Assembly (NCBI GenBank): GCA_963797005.1
Contig: CAWCOF010000022.1
Coordinates: 62,001-126,000, forward strand
Direction: 5' to 3'
DNA length: 64,000 nt
DNA from: AWTP1-13 sp963797005
GTDB taxonomy: Bacteria > Pseudomonadota > Alphaproteobacteria > Rhizobiales > Hyphomicrobiaceae
Below the pieces are notes generated by a model. That model was not told where the DNA came from and did not search any database. It saw only the letters and a list, made by a program, of their open reading frames with translations. Below, piece after piece: positions 33,461 through 41,181 of the stretch; position 1 is the stretch's first letter; every line of letters begins with the position of its first letter. Made by a program: the position numbers and the translations under genes.

Positions 33461-34745
33461 TTAGGCGGGCATCTCCTCTGCGCCATATTTGCCGGTCAAT
33501 GACTTTGCCCGCGCCCAGATGCCATCGATAAGTTTGTCCAGCGTCGGTGACGTCAGTCCCGCCGCCCGGCATTCGTGGTACACACTCAGCGCTTGTCCCG
33601 GGACGCGCGAAATCATGTCGCGCAAGTGAGCCAGCACCTGATCTGGTTTCGTACCGCTGGCGTTGGAGGTCTTTGCCCAGTCCGCCCGGTTCACCCGCTC
33701 ATATTCGTACTCATCGCCGATCTTCATGGGCATTTTCAGTTTTCTGATATCGACCACATAGGGTATGTAGCTCGCAACGTCATAGAGGGGAGCGAGACGC
33801 ACCCGATTGCCGTGGGCTATTAGAGAGAATAGTTCTTGGCGTGCGCATCGGTTCCAAGGAGCACAAAGTTAAGCAGAATTGCTCGCATGAAACGAAGCCG
33901 GTCTTCTTCTGCATTGCTCGATAGCTTTGCCAACGCATCCATGATCTGCGAAATTCCTGGACCGCCTTGATTTTGGTACTTGCGGTCTGGAGGTATAGCT
34001 AAAGCTTGGCAGAGGTCTTCCTGATGTAGCCGGACGATATCCCCCTCTTTGTTTGGCTGCCTATCGTACCGTTTGCTGCAGATCACCGAGATGTTTGCGA
34101 TGTTCAGAATTTCTGTTTCGGCATTGCTGAGACCGAGTCTCCCCGCCAGTTGGGCAAAGAACTCGTTCTCAGCCTGACCTTCGAACTCTTTGATTGTAGG
34201 CTTGAGTATGTGTGTTGTCGGGGTTCTTCCGATGGGTACGCCCCAGCGTTCCCCATCGCGGTAGAGCGCGACTTTTGGCTGAGCACCTGGAAGGCTGAAG
34301 CGGCCTGTCTCGCGGATCAGAGCCGAGGACGCAGGATCGGTCTTCAAAGTCGAGATAATTTTTTCGAGACCATCCCCTTTGAGCCATTGGACACCTCGCC
34401 GCAATTCCAACTCAGATGCCTTTTCTGGGAGGATGAACTGCACTGCGCCCGGGCAATCTTCTCCAACTACGGACAGCAAGGCGAAGCAATTGTTTGCCGA
34501 TACATGATATTCGCGACCGATCCCGTCGAGGATAATCTTGTTGTCTGGCAACAAACCCCACATGTATGCAGAGATGATCGCGTTGCCATGTTCCGCTCTG
34601 GTCAATGGCATCAAAGTGACACTGGAATTGATCTGGCGCTCTGCCGCCATCGTTGATCGTAGCGAAAGCTCAGCTTGTTATCTCGCTGAATGACCTCGCC
34701 CACGTGTCGGCCGTTCAAGAGTACTAGAAGCTTGCGCTCCGTCAT
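33461..34745 (-). pseudogene. hipA: HipA-type kinase toxin, broken by two frameshifts
   Basis: It has three pieces in different frames. The N-terminus (34745-34611) is MTERKLLVLLNGRHVGEV..RSIPVSL. The main part (34650-33820) has 'MPLTRAEHG', 'WGLLPDNK', 'LPGAQPKVAL' and 'GTDAHAKNYSL'. The C-terminus (33830-33461) has 'VRLAPLYDVASYIPY'. The first shift at about 34611-34617 looks like one lost base; the second at 33822-33828 is one extra CT unit. The start overlaps the hipB stop by ATGA as in intact hipBA operons. GC is clearly lower than in the neighbours, suggesting acquisition. Confidence 0.88.
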
Positions 34746-35056
34746 TTCTTGATGCCTGTATTCGCCACAGCATCGAGATCGAAGTCATCGTCGTAGACTG
34801 GTTCACCCGGATCGATAACCGTTGCTTGGTGCTCCGGACTTTCAGCGTCGATGATGTTGATGCTGAGCTGCAGGAGCGCCAGGACTCGCATGACGGTCTC
34901 TAGGTTGGTGCCGGACTTGCCCCTTTCGATCTCGGAAATCTTAGGCTGATGTAGTCCGGCCTTCTTCGCGAGGGCGGCCTGCGAGAGCTTCCGGGCGAGG
35001 CGAGTTTGCTGTATGATCACGCCTACTTCTGCGGGGGTGCGTACGAGCATGGCCAT
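34742..35056 (-). CDS. hipB: HipB-type XRE antitoxin/repressor
   Basis: The protein has 104 aa. The helix-turn-helix is 'RKLSQAALAKKAGLHQPKISEIERG', followed by a 'NLETVMRVLALLQLSINI' helix typical of HipB-like proteins, and an acidic C-terminal tail. I choose ATG 35056 (a second ATG lies six bases on at 35050); a longer frame to 35200 would read through the repeated boxes of the presumed operator. As the partner toxin is broken, it may now only repress itself or other sites. Confidence 0.85.
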   Translation of the reverse strand: MAMLVRTPAEVGVIIQQTRLARKLSQAALAKKAGLHQPKISEIERGKSGTNLETVMRVLALLQLSINIIDAESPEHQATVIDPGEPVYDDDFDLDAVANTGIKK

Positions 35057-35075
35057 ACCTATTTCTGTATAGAGC

Positions 35076-35171
35076 GCCCATACCGAATTCGGGGTAGAGC
35101 TTGTTGCTATATACGATTCGATATGGTCCGACAATACTGAAAGTCGTATAGACTCTCCGCCCATACCGAAT
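35076..35171. promoter_or_regulatory. Repeated boxes upstream of hipB, presumed operator
   Basis: Two identical 13-mers GCCCATACCGAAT lie at 35076-35088 and 35159-35171, with a variant at 35185-35197. The first overlaps the palindrome CCGAATTCGG (35083-35092). Their place just upstream of hipB fits autorepression by HipB. This is inferred only from repetition and position. Confidence 0.45.
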
Positions 35172-35196
35172 CCAGTCTGCGAATCCAATACCGAAC

Positions 35197-35345
35197 TCAA
35201 TATAGCCGCCCCCGCTCTAGATCGATCCCAAGCTCATGCAACTCCTGAATGAGCACGCAGATGTTGTGGCAGAACAGCTTGGACAGCACCTCGTTGACCA
35301 TGGCCACGGGCGTCCGACTGCGCACGTGATCGCGGGGGCTCGGTC
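35197..35345 (-). pseudogene. Transposase C-terminal remnant
   Basis: The last 45 or so codons of a transposase: VRSRTPVAMVNEVLSKLFCHNI..VLIQELHELGI matches the C-terminus of IS1182/IS5-like DDE transposases (usual text TAMVNEVLCK, CHNI, VLI, ELGI). It ends at 35197 with TGA. The rest of the element is absent. It marks the boundary of the low-GC hipBA island. Confidence 0.7.
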
Positions 35346-35356
35346 TCCGCCCATTG

Positions 35357-35389
35357 AGTTGTCCTACGATCCCAAAAGGTAGGACAACT
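35357..35389. repeat. Perfect 11-bp inverted repeat
   Basis: AGTTGTCCTAC (35357-35367) and GTAGGACAACT (35379-35389) flank an 11-base loop. It may be a terminator-like hairpin or an end of the lost insertion sequence; no T-run follows. Confidence 0.7.
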
Positions 35390-35479
35390 GGGCTCTAACG
35401 GCCGCATCGCAGCGCCGGCTGATCTGCCTCTTTACGCCCTCTTGAAGCCCGAAAATGGCCCCCTACATACATGCCAGCG

Positions 35480-35591
35480 CATGCCGGTGATCGGGTGCGC
35501 TGCAAGCGCTGCCTGGCCCCTCGGGGCAGGTGAGTTTCCTGGCCTTCAGGCCGGGCAGTTGGCACACGTCGCTTCTCAAGGAGGACCTGTC
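35480..35591 (+). promoter_or_regulatory. ROSE-type RNA thermometer in the hsp20 leader
   Basis: The leader folds into GC-rich hairpins (for example GGCCT/AGGCC at 35541-35552) and ends in a hairpin that hides the ribosome site. GTC (35568-35570), a bulged G (35571) and CTTC (35572-35575) pair with GGAGGAC (35580-35586). A bulged G opposite the Shine-Dalgarno inside (U/C)GCU is the hallmark of ROSE elements, which melt on heat shock in rhizobial hsp20 mRNAs. Confidence 0.7.
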
Positions 35592-36047
35592 ATGCGACAC
35601 ATCGATTTTGCCCCCTTCTATCGCTCCACCGTCGGCTTCGACCGCCTGTTCGACCTGTTGGATTCCGCATCCGGCGTCGACAGCGGCGTTCCCGGCTATC
35701 CGCCCTACAACATCGAGCGGCTCGGCGAGAACGAGTACCGGATCACCATGGCGGTGGCCGGCTTCGCCGAGGACGAGATCAAGATCGACGTCAAGGAGCA
35801 GACGCTCAACGTCAAGGGCGAGAAGAAGGCCGAGAAGGACGGCCAGTTCCTGCATCGCGGCATCGCCACGCGCGCGTTCGACCGGCGCTTCCAGCTCGCC
35901 GATCATGTCGAGGTGAAGGGCGCCGAGCTGAAGGACGGCCTGCTCCACATCGACCTCGTGCGCAATGTCCCTGAGCGGCTGAAGCCGCGCACCGTTGCCA
36001 TCGGCAGCGGCAAGGCGGCGCAGCTCGAGGCGGGCGCGAGCGCCTGA
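35592..36047 (+). CDS. Small heat-shock protein Hsp20
   Basis: This is a 151-aa ATP-independent holdase chaperone with an alpha-crystallin domain at about residues 35-125. Key text is 'YPPYNIERLGENEYRITMAVAGF', 'LNVKGEKK' and 'IATRAFDRRFQLADHVEVKGA', with 'GLLHIDL' before the usual C-terminal I-x-I-like region. It is a class A rhizobial type. AAGGAGG lies 7 bp before the ATG, buried in the ROSE-like hairpin. It is transcribed alone. Confidence 0.96.
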   Translation: MRHIDFAPFYRSTVGFDRLFDLLDSASGVDSGVPGYPPYNIERLGENEYRITMAVAGFAEDEIKIDVKEQTLNVKGEKKAEKDGQFLHRGIATRAFDRRFQLADHVEVKGAELKDGLLHIDLVRNVPERLKPRTVAIGSGKAAQLEAGASA

Positions 36048-36324
36048 CCTGGACCAGCCTGAAGTGAGCCCGAAGTGGGCAAGGGCGCCGGTCGGCTTCG
36101 GCCGGCGCCGGGGCGTCGCGCTTCGTTGCGCGGCGCCCGTTTGCTTGTGGGCGATGGTGGAGCGATGTGCGGCTGTCGGCGGCAGGTTGCGGGTGTGCGC
36201 GTGGCAGTTTGCGGTATCGATTGGTGTCGGGCAGCGTAGCGGGGGCTGAAACCAGGCCGTTTGGCGCGGACACGCGTCTCATGAAGCTCTCACGCCACCT
36301 CAAATGAATTAACCAATACACTGA
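36048..36324. other. Intergenic, no gene seen
   Basis: The gap between hsp20 and ligA holds GGCTTCGGCCGGCGCC-type GC-rich inverted sequence at 36089-36112, a possible hsp20 terminator without a long T-run. The short frames here lack support. Confidence 0.3.
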
Positions 36325-36340
36325 TGTTTCACGTGAAACA
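36325..36340. promoter_or_regulatory. parS: parS site (ParB-binding chromosome centromere)
   Basis: TGTTTCACGTGAAACA is a perfect match to the 16-bp palindromic consensus bound by chromosomal ParB. parS sites cluster near the replication origin and nucleate ParB spreading, partition by ParA and SMC loading. One copy is visible in the window; parA and parB themselves are not. The site lies between hsp20 and ligA, outside any gene. Confidence 0.88.
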
Positions 36341-36397
36341 TGGGCCGGGTCGAGCGTCAGCATGACCCAACACAAGTCCGATTGTCTGCTCGCAGGT

Positions 36398-36425
36398 GTT
36401 GGGTCATCGCTGGCGCTCGACCCAA
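36398..36425. repeat. GTTGGGTCA...CGACCCAAC palindrome at the ligA end
   Basis: It is of the same family as 26786 and 28139. The flank CCTACGG directly after it contains the ligA stop. A half-copy, ATGACCCAACA, lies at 36360-36371, inverted. Confidence 0.85.
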
Positions 36426-36426
36426 C

Positions 36427-38562
36427 CTACGGGTGGCCGACGAGGGCGAGCCAATCCTCCTCGGAGAGCACCTTGACGCCGAGCTCGTGCGCCTTCTTGA
36501 GCTTGGAACCGGCATCGGCACCGGCCACCACATAATCGGTCTTGGCCGAGACCGAGCCCGTCACCTTGGCGCCCAGCCGCTCGGCCAGCGCCTTGGCCTC
36601 GCCGCGCGTCATCTTCTCGAGCGTGCCCGTGAACACCACGACCTTGTCGCTCACGGGCGAGGTGCGCGCTGCGGCCCGCACGAACGGCTGCACGTCGACC
36701 TGGGCCAGCAGGTCGGCGAGGGCCTCGAGGTTGTGCGGCTCGGAGAAGAAGGCAACGAGCGCGTCGACCACGGTGGCGCCGATGCCCTCGATGTTGTCGA
36801 TCTCCTGGTAGGCCTCGCTGCCCTTGCCGCCCTTGGCGGCGGCCTGCGCGGCGGCACGGAAGGCGTCGATGGTGCCGAGCGCCTTGGCCAGATCGCGCGC
36901 CGTCGTCTCGCCGATATGGCGGATGCCCAGCGCATAGATGAAGCGGTCGAGCCCGATCTTCCGGCGCGCCTCGATGGCCGTGAACAGCTTGGCCACCGAC
37001 GTTTCGCCGAAGCCCTTCTGCTCGGCAAGCCGCTGGTCCTCGGGCAGGCGCTTATCGCGCCCGGCCAGCGTGAAGATGTCGGCCGGCTTCATGATGCGGC
37101 CTTCGTCGTAGAACAGCTCGATCTGCTTCTCGCCGAGCCCCTCGATATCGAAGGCGTTGCGCGAGACGAAATGTTTGAGCCTCTCCTTCGCCTGCGCTGG
37201 GCAGATGAGGCCGCCGGTGCAGCGGCGCACGACATCGACGCGTCCGGTCTCCTCGTTGGATTCGCGCACCGCCCGGCTGCCGCAGGCGGGGCACACTTCG
37301 GGAAACTTGTAGGGCTTGGCGCCCTTGGGGCGCTTCTCCATCACGACGCCCACGATCTGCGGAATGACGTCGCCGGCGCGGCGCACGATCACCGTGTCGC
37401 CGATGCGGATATCCTTGCGCGCGATCTCATCCTCGTTGTGCAGCGTGGCGTTCGACACCACCACGCCGCCGACCGTCACCGGCTCGAGCTTGGCGGCGGG
37501 CGTCAGCGCGCCGGTGCGGCCGACCTGGATCTCGATGTCGTTGAGCCGCGTCATGGCCTCCTGCGGCGGGAACTTGTGCGCGATCGCCCAGCGCGGCGCG
37601 CGCGACACGAAGCCCAGCCGCTCCTGCAGGTCGAGCCGGTCGATCTTGTAGACGACGCCGTCGATGTCGTAGCCGAGCGACGCGCGCCCCTCCGCCATCT
37701 CGTGGTAGAAGGCCAGGATCTCGTCGAGCCCCTTGCACACCTTGAGCAGCGGGTTGAGCGGCAGGCCCCAGCGCTCGAACACCGCATAGACGCCCGACTG
37801 GGTCTTGCCCGGCACCTTGGTGATCGCGCCCCAGCCGTGCGCGAAGAAGCGCAGCGGGCGGCGCGCGGTGATCGAGGGATCGAGCTGGCGCAGCGAGCCC
37901 GCCGCGGCATTCCTCGGGTTGGCGAAGATCTTGCCCCCGCTCGCGGCCTGCTCCGCGTTGAGCTGCTCGAAGTCGGCGTGGGCCAGATAGATCTCGCCCC
38001 TGACCTCGATCAGGTCGGGCACGTCCTTGCCGGAGAGGCGGTGCGGGATCTGGCTGATGGTCATGACATTGCCGGTGACGTTCTCGCCCTCGATGCCGTC
38101 GCCGCGTGTCGCCGCCTGCACCAGGCGGGCGCGGTCGTAGGTGAGCGAGATGGAGAGCCCGTCGATCTTGGGCTCGGCCGTCACGGCGATCTCGGTCTCT
38201 GCGTCGAGGCCGAGGAAGCGCCGCACGCGGGCGATGAAGTCGGCCACGTCCTCGTCGGTGAAGGCGTTGCCGAGGGAGAGCATCGGCACGGCGTGGCGCA
38301 CCTTGCCGAAGGCTTCGACGGGGGCGGCGCCGACGCGCTTGGACGGGCTGTCGGGCCGGATCAGGGCGGGAAAGCGGGCCTCTATCGCCGCGTTGCGCTC
38401 GCGCAGGGCGTCATAGTCGGCGTCCGAGATCTCCGGCGCGTCCTGGCGGTAGTAGAGTTCGTCGTGATGCGCGATCTCGCGGGCAAGGCGTTCCAACTCC
38501 GCCTTTGCTTCCGCCTCTGTCAACCGGTCGACCGGTTTTCTGGACGCGCCCGCCGCTTTCAT
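36427..38562 (-). CDS. ligA: NAD+-dependent DNA ligase
   Basis: The protein has 711 aa. It seals nicks in DNA during replication and repair. Domain order is Ia ('YYRQDAPEISDADYDALR'), adenylation with the active Lys in 'EPKIDGLSISL', OB fold ('RAGDVIPQIVGV'), Zn finger (CPACGSR...CTGGLICPAQ), HhH repeats and a C-terminal BRCT ('VVFTGTLEKMTRGEAKALAERLGAKVTGSVS'). The length is normal. It ends the - strand block behind bamD. Its stop codon is formed by the edge of a palindromic repeat. Confidence 0.98.
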   Translation of the reverse strand: MKAAGASRKPVDRLTEAEAKAELERLAREIAHHDELYYRQDAPEISDADYDALRERNAAIEARFPALIRPDSPSKRVGAAPVEAFGKVRHAVPMLSLGNAFTDEDVADFIARVRRFLGLDAETEIAVTAEPKIDGLSISLTYDRARLVQAATRGDGIEGENVTGNVMTISQIPHRLSGKDVPDLIEVRGEIYLAHADFEQLNAEQAASGGKIFANPRNAAAGSLRQLDPSITARRPLRFFAHGWGAITKVPGKTQSGVYAVFERWGLPLNPLLKVCKGLDEILAFYHEMAEGRASLGYDIDGVVYKIDRLDLQERLGFVSRAPRWAIAHKFPPQEAMTRLNDIEIQVGRTGALTPAAKLEPVTVGGVVVSNATLHNEDEIARKDIRIGDTVIVRRAGDVIPQIVGVVMEKRPKGAKPYKFPEVCPACGSRAVRESNEETGRVDVVRRCTGGLICPAQAKERLKHFVSRNAFDIEGLGEKQIELFYDEGRIMKPADIFTLAGRDKRLPEDQRLAEQKGFGETSVAKLFTAIEARRKIGLDRFIYALGIRHIGETTARDLAKALGTIDAFRAAAQAAAKGGKGSEAYQEIDNIEGIGATVVDALVAFFSEPHNLEALADLLAQVDVQPFVRAAARTSPVSDKVVVFTGTLEKMTRGEAKALAERLGAKVTGSVSAKTDYVVAGADAGSKLKKAHELGVKVLSEEDWLALVGHP

Positions 38563-38603
38563 GAGCGCGAGACTGCCTCCGCGGCGAGGCGAAATCCAGA
38601 CCC

Positions 38604-38755
38604 TAGAGCAGGACCGCTTCGGATTGACATCGCCTTGGCTCGATCGCGACGTTTCGGCCGAAGCGTGAATCCTGCTCTATTCAACACGTTGAGCGCAAAA
38701 TTCACGTTCCATGGTCGAAGCAAAGGGCTTCGATCAGAAACGATCTTGCTCTAGC
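38604..38755. repeat. Long imperfect palindromes with TAGAGCAGGA / TCCTGCTCTA ends
   Basis: AGAGCAGGACC..GCTTCGG (from 38605) pairs with CCGAAGCGTGAATCCTGCTCT (to 38678). A second related hairpin follows to 38753 (GCTTCGATCAGAAACGATCTTGCTCTA). The right end CTCTAG contains the bamD stop. Such elements are common between genes in Hyphomicrobiales and look like small non-autonomous repeats. Confidence 0.75.
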
Positions 38756-39800
38756 GGCTGACGTTCGCCTGCCAGCCGGAGCCGCTGCTCTGGGCAAAGC
38801 CCAGCGTCGGCTTGCTGGTCGGCGTGGAGGCCGTCGGCACGTCGCTCGGCACCCGCGGCGCCGGCATGTCGTCGGGGCTCGGCATGCCCGGCGACGGCTG
38901 GGCCGCCGGGGGGGCCGCCGCCGGCTCAGGCTTCTTCTGCTGCTGTCCGCCCGGCATCAGCGCCTTCAGCGTCTTGCTGATCCAGGTGCCCTGGTTCACC
39001 TGCGGACTGAGCCCGCCGGATTTCAGCAGCGCGTAGGCATGCTTGTACCACTCGGAGTTGGGATAGTTGTGACCGAGCACGGCCGCCGCCGATTGCGCCT
39101 CGGGCGCCATGCCAAGCGACATGTTGGTCTCGGCGAGCCGATAGAGCGCCTCCTCGACCTGCGCCGTCGTCTGGTAGTCACTGACGACCACGCGATAGCG
39201 GTTCATGGCCGCCACCAGGTTGTTGTGCGTCTGGTAGTAGCGCCCGACCGACATCTCGGACGCGGCCAGCACATCCTCGGCGATGCGGATGCGGTTCTCC
39301 ACCTGCTTGCTGTAGGGGCTGTCGGGATAGCGCTGGCGCATGATCTTCAGCTCGGCCAGCGCCTTGCGGGTAGCCGTCTGATCGCGCATGGGATCGCGGA
39401 TCTCGTCGAAGTTGGCCGAGGCGATGATGTGGTGCGCGAGCGCCGCGTCCTTGGTGCCCGGGTGCAGGGTCGTGTAGCGCTGCCCCGCTGCGATGGCTTC
39501 GGGATACTTGCCGGCCTTGTAATAGGCGTAGGCCGCCATGACGATCGCCCGGCGCGCCTCGGGCGCGTAGGGATGATCGCGGTCCACATCCTCGAACTTC
39601 TTGGCTGCGTCCGAGAAGGAGCCGCGATTGAGCATCGCGTCCGCGTCGGCGTACATCTTGCCCGGCGGGTCCGGGTTGAGCACCTTGGCCGCATCATTGG
39701 TGCTGGCACACCCGCAGAGCAGAGCCACAAACAGGCTGGCAACGGCCACCCGCGACGCCATGCCTGGCCGCGCTCGGTGCCACTTCGCCCGGGATGCCAT
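38751..39800 (-). CDS. bamD: Outer-membrane assembly lipoprotein BamD
   Basis: This is a TPR lipoprotein of the BAM complex that helps fold beta-barrel proteins. It has 349 aa. Signal peptide and lipobox 'SLFVALLCGC' end at the lipidated Cys. TPR text is 'YADADAMLNRGSFSDAAKKFEDVDRDHPYAPEARRAIVMAAYAYYKAGKYPEAIAAG' (YfiO/ComL type). A Pro/Ala-rich C-terminal tail of about 70 residues is longer than in enterobacteria but usual for this order. A second ATG at 39761 is equally good as a start. Confidence 0.95.
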   Translation of the reverse strand: MASRAKWHRARPGMASRVAVASLFVALLCGCASTNDAAKVLNPDPPGKMYADADAMLNRGSFSDAAKKFEDVDRDHPYAPEARRAIVMAAYAYYKAGKYPEAIAAGQRYTTLHPGTKDAALAHHIIASANFDEIRDPMRDQTATRKALAELKIMRQRYPDSPYSKQVENRIRIAEDVLAASEMSVGRYYQTHNNLVAAMNRYRVVVSDYQTTAQVEEALYRLAETNMSLGMAPEAQSAAAVLGHNYPNSEWYKHAYALLKSGGLSPQVNQGTWISKTLKALMPGGQQQKKPEPAAAPPAAQPSPGMPSPDDMPAPRVPSDVPTASTPTSKPTLGFAQSSGSGWQANVSR

Positions 39801-39985
39801 GCGCCTCAGTCCCCGTTCGGGTACCGGTCTGTGGCCGGCTTGATCCCTGCTGCTCTCCTGGTAGAGCGCTTAGCCCTACCATACGACTCGCCACCCACCA
39901 ACAGCGGACGCAGGCAAATATCGTCCGTCTTTGGCGCTAAATTAAGGAGCTTCAGGCGCTGCAGCCCCGGCCCAGCTTGCGCGTC

Positions 39986-40945
39986 TCACGTGCGCTCTGC
40001 GGCGGCATAGCTGACCGAAGCGGGCACGCCCACCGACACCTCGACCGGCACGGTCTCGCGTACCCAGGGGGCACGCACCAGGGCCCACGCCTCCTTGTCC
40101 GCCAGCAAGGCTTGCAGGACATGCGCGTTGAGCCGGTGGCCGCCGCGAACCGAGCGGTAGGCGCCAAGCATCGGGGCGCCGGCAAGAGCCAGGTCGCCGA
40201 TCGCATCGAGCAACTTGTGACGCACGAATTCCTGGGGGTAGCGCAGGCCTTCGGCGTTCATGATCCGGTCGTCGGCGAGCGCGATGGTATTGTTGAGCGA
40301 GGCGCCGAGCGCCAAGCCGGCCTTCCACAGGTTCTCCACGTCGCGCATGAAGCCGAAGGTGCGGGCGCGGGCGATCTCGTTGCGGAACGCGCCCGAGCTC
40401 ATCTCCATGGCCATGCGCTGGCGGCCGATCAGCGGCGTGGGAAAATCGATCTCGACGTCCAGGTGGAAGCCCGAGTGCGGCGCGAGCTCGCCCCAGCAGT
40501 CGCCATCCTGCACGCGGATCGGCTTCAGAACCTTGATGAACTTGCGCGGCTGGGAAAGCTCGCGAATGCCCACCTCGTCGATGGCCTCGACGAAGGCGCC
40601 GGCGCTGCCGTCCATGATGGGGACTTCGCGCGCATCGATCTCGATGTAGCAGTTGTCGACGGACAGCCCGCGCAGCGCCGCCAGCAGATGCTCGACCGTG
40701 CTGATGGTGGTGCCGGAGTCGTCGCCGAGAACCGTGCAGAGCGTGAGGTTCTTGACGTAACGGACGTCGGCGGGAATTTCAGCGATAATGCGGCCGCGCT
40801 TGCTGACCAGGAACCTGTAGCCGGTGTCCGCCTCTGCCGGGTGCAGCAGCATGGACACGGGGGCGCCACTGTGAACGCCCGTCCCGGAAAGCTCGATCTC
40901 GCGGCTGATGGTAGTCTGGCGCGACCCGATAAATCGCTTGGACAT
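39986..40945 (-). CDS. lpxC: UDP-3-O-acyl-N-acetylglucosamine deacetylase
   Basis: This performs the committed step of lipid A synthesis with a catalytic Zn2+. It has 319 aa. 'STVEHLLAALRG' carries the first Zn His, 'EVPIMDGSAGAFVEAI' the loop, 'FVRHKLLDAIGDLALAG' the HKxxD Zn site, and 'GGHRLNAHVLQALLA' the catalytic His. It lies between ftsZ and bamD, the common alphaproteobacterial order. The 236-bp gap to ftsZ probably has its own promoter. Confidence 0.97.
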   Translation of the reverse strand: MSKRFIGSRQTTISREIELSGTGVHSGAPVSMLLHPAEADTGYRFLVSKRGRIIAEIPADVRYVKNLTLCTVLGDDSGTTISTVEHLLAALRGLSVDNCYIEIDAREVPIMDGSAGAFVEAIDEVGIRELSQPRKFIKVLKPIRVQDGDCWGELAPHSGFHLDVEIDFPTPLIGRQRMAMEMSSGAFRNEIARARTFGFMRDVENLWKAGLALGASLNNTIALADDRIMNAEGLRYPQEFVRHKLLDAIGDLALAGAPMLGAYRSVRGGHRLNAHVLQALLADKEAWALVRAPWVRETVPVEVSVGVPASVSYAAAERT

Positions 40946-41181
40946 TTGTAACGTCCCTCAGTCCCCTCATCGGCCCAGGCCTCCGCGTGTGGAAAACCCG
41001 TGCCCCCCTGAACCCTTCGCGGCCATTTGGTTAGCGTCTTTAGGCCCCTAGCCCTCGACGCGGTTCCTGCGTGGGTTCGTGAATCAAACGATACCGTGCT
41101 GTGCTGAATGGGGACAAATCACGGTTTCTTACACTGTGTTACCGCTGAGCCTCACATGACGAACGTCACAAAACCGTACAT

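Noticed and set aside
33387..33572. Possible small His-rich metal-binding protein on the - strand
   Set aside because: It overlaps the hipA remnant in another frame, has no ribosome site, and the His run comes from a simple CAC/CAT repeat.
36340..38754. 804-codon open frame on the + strand
   Set aside because: It is antisense to ligA, whose domains are complete on the other strand.
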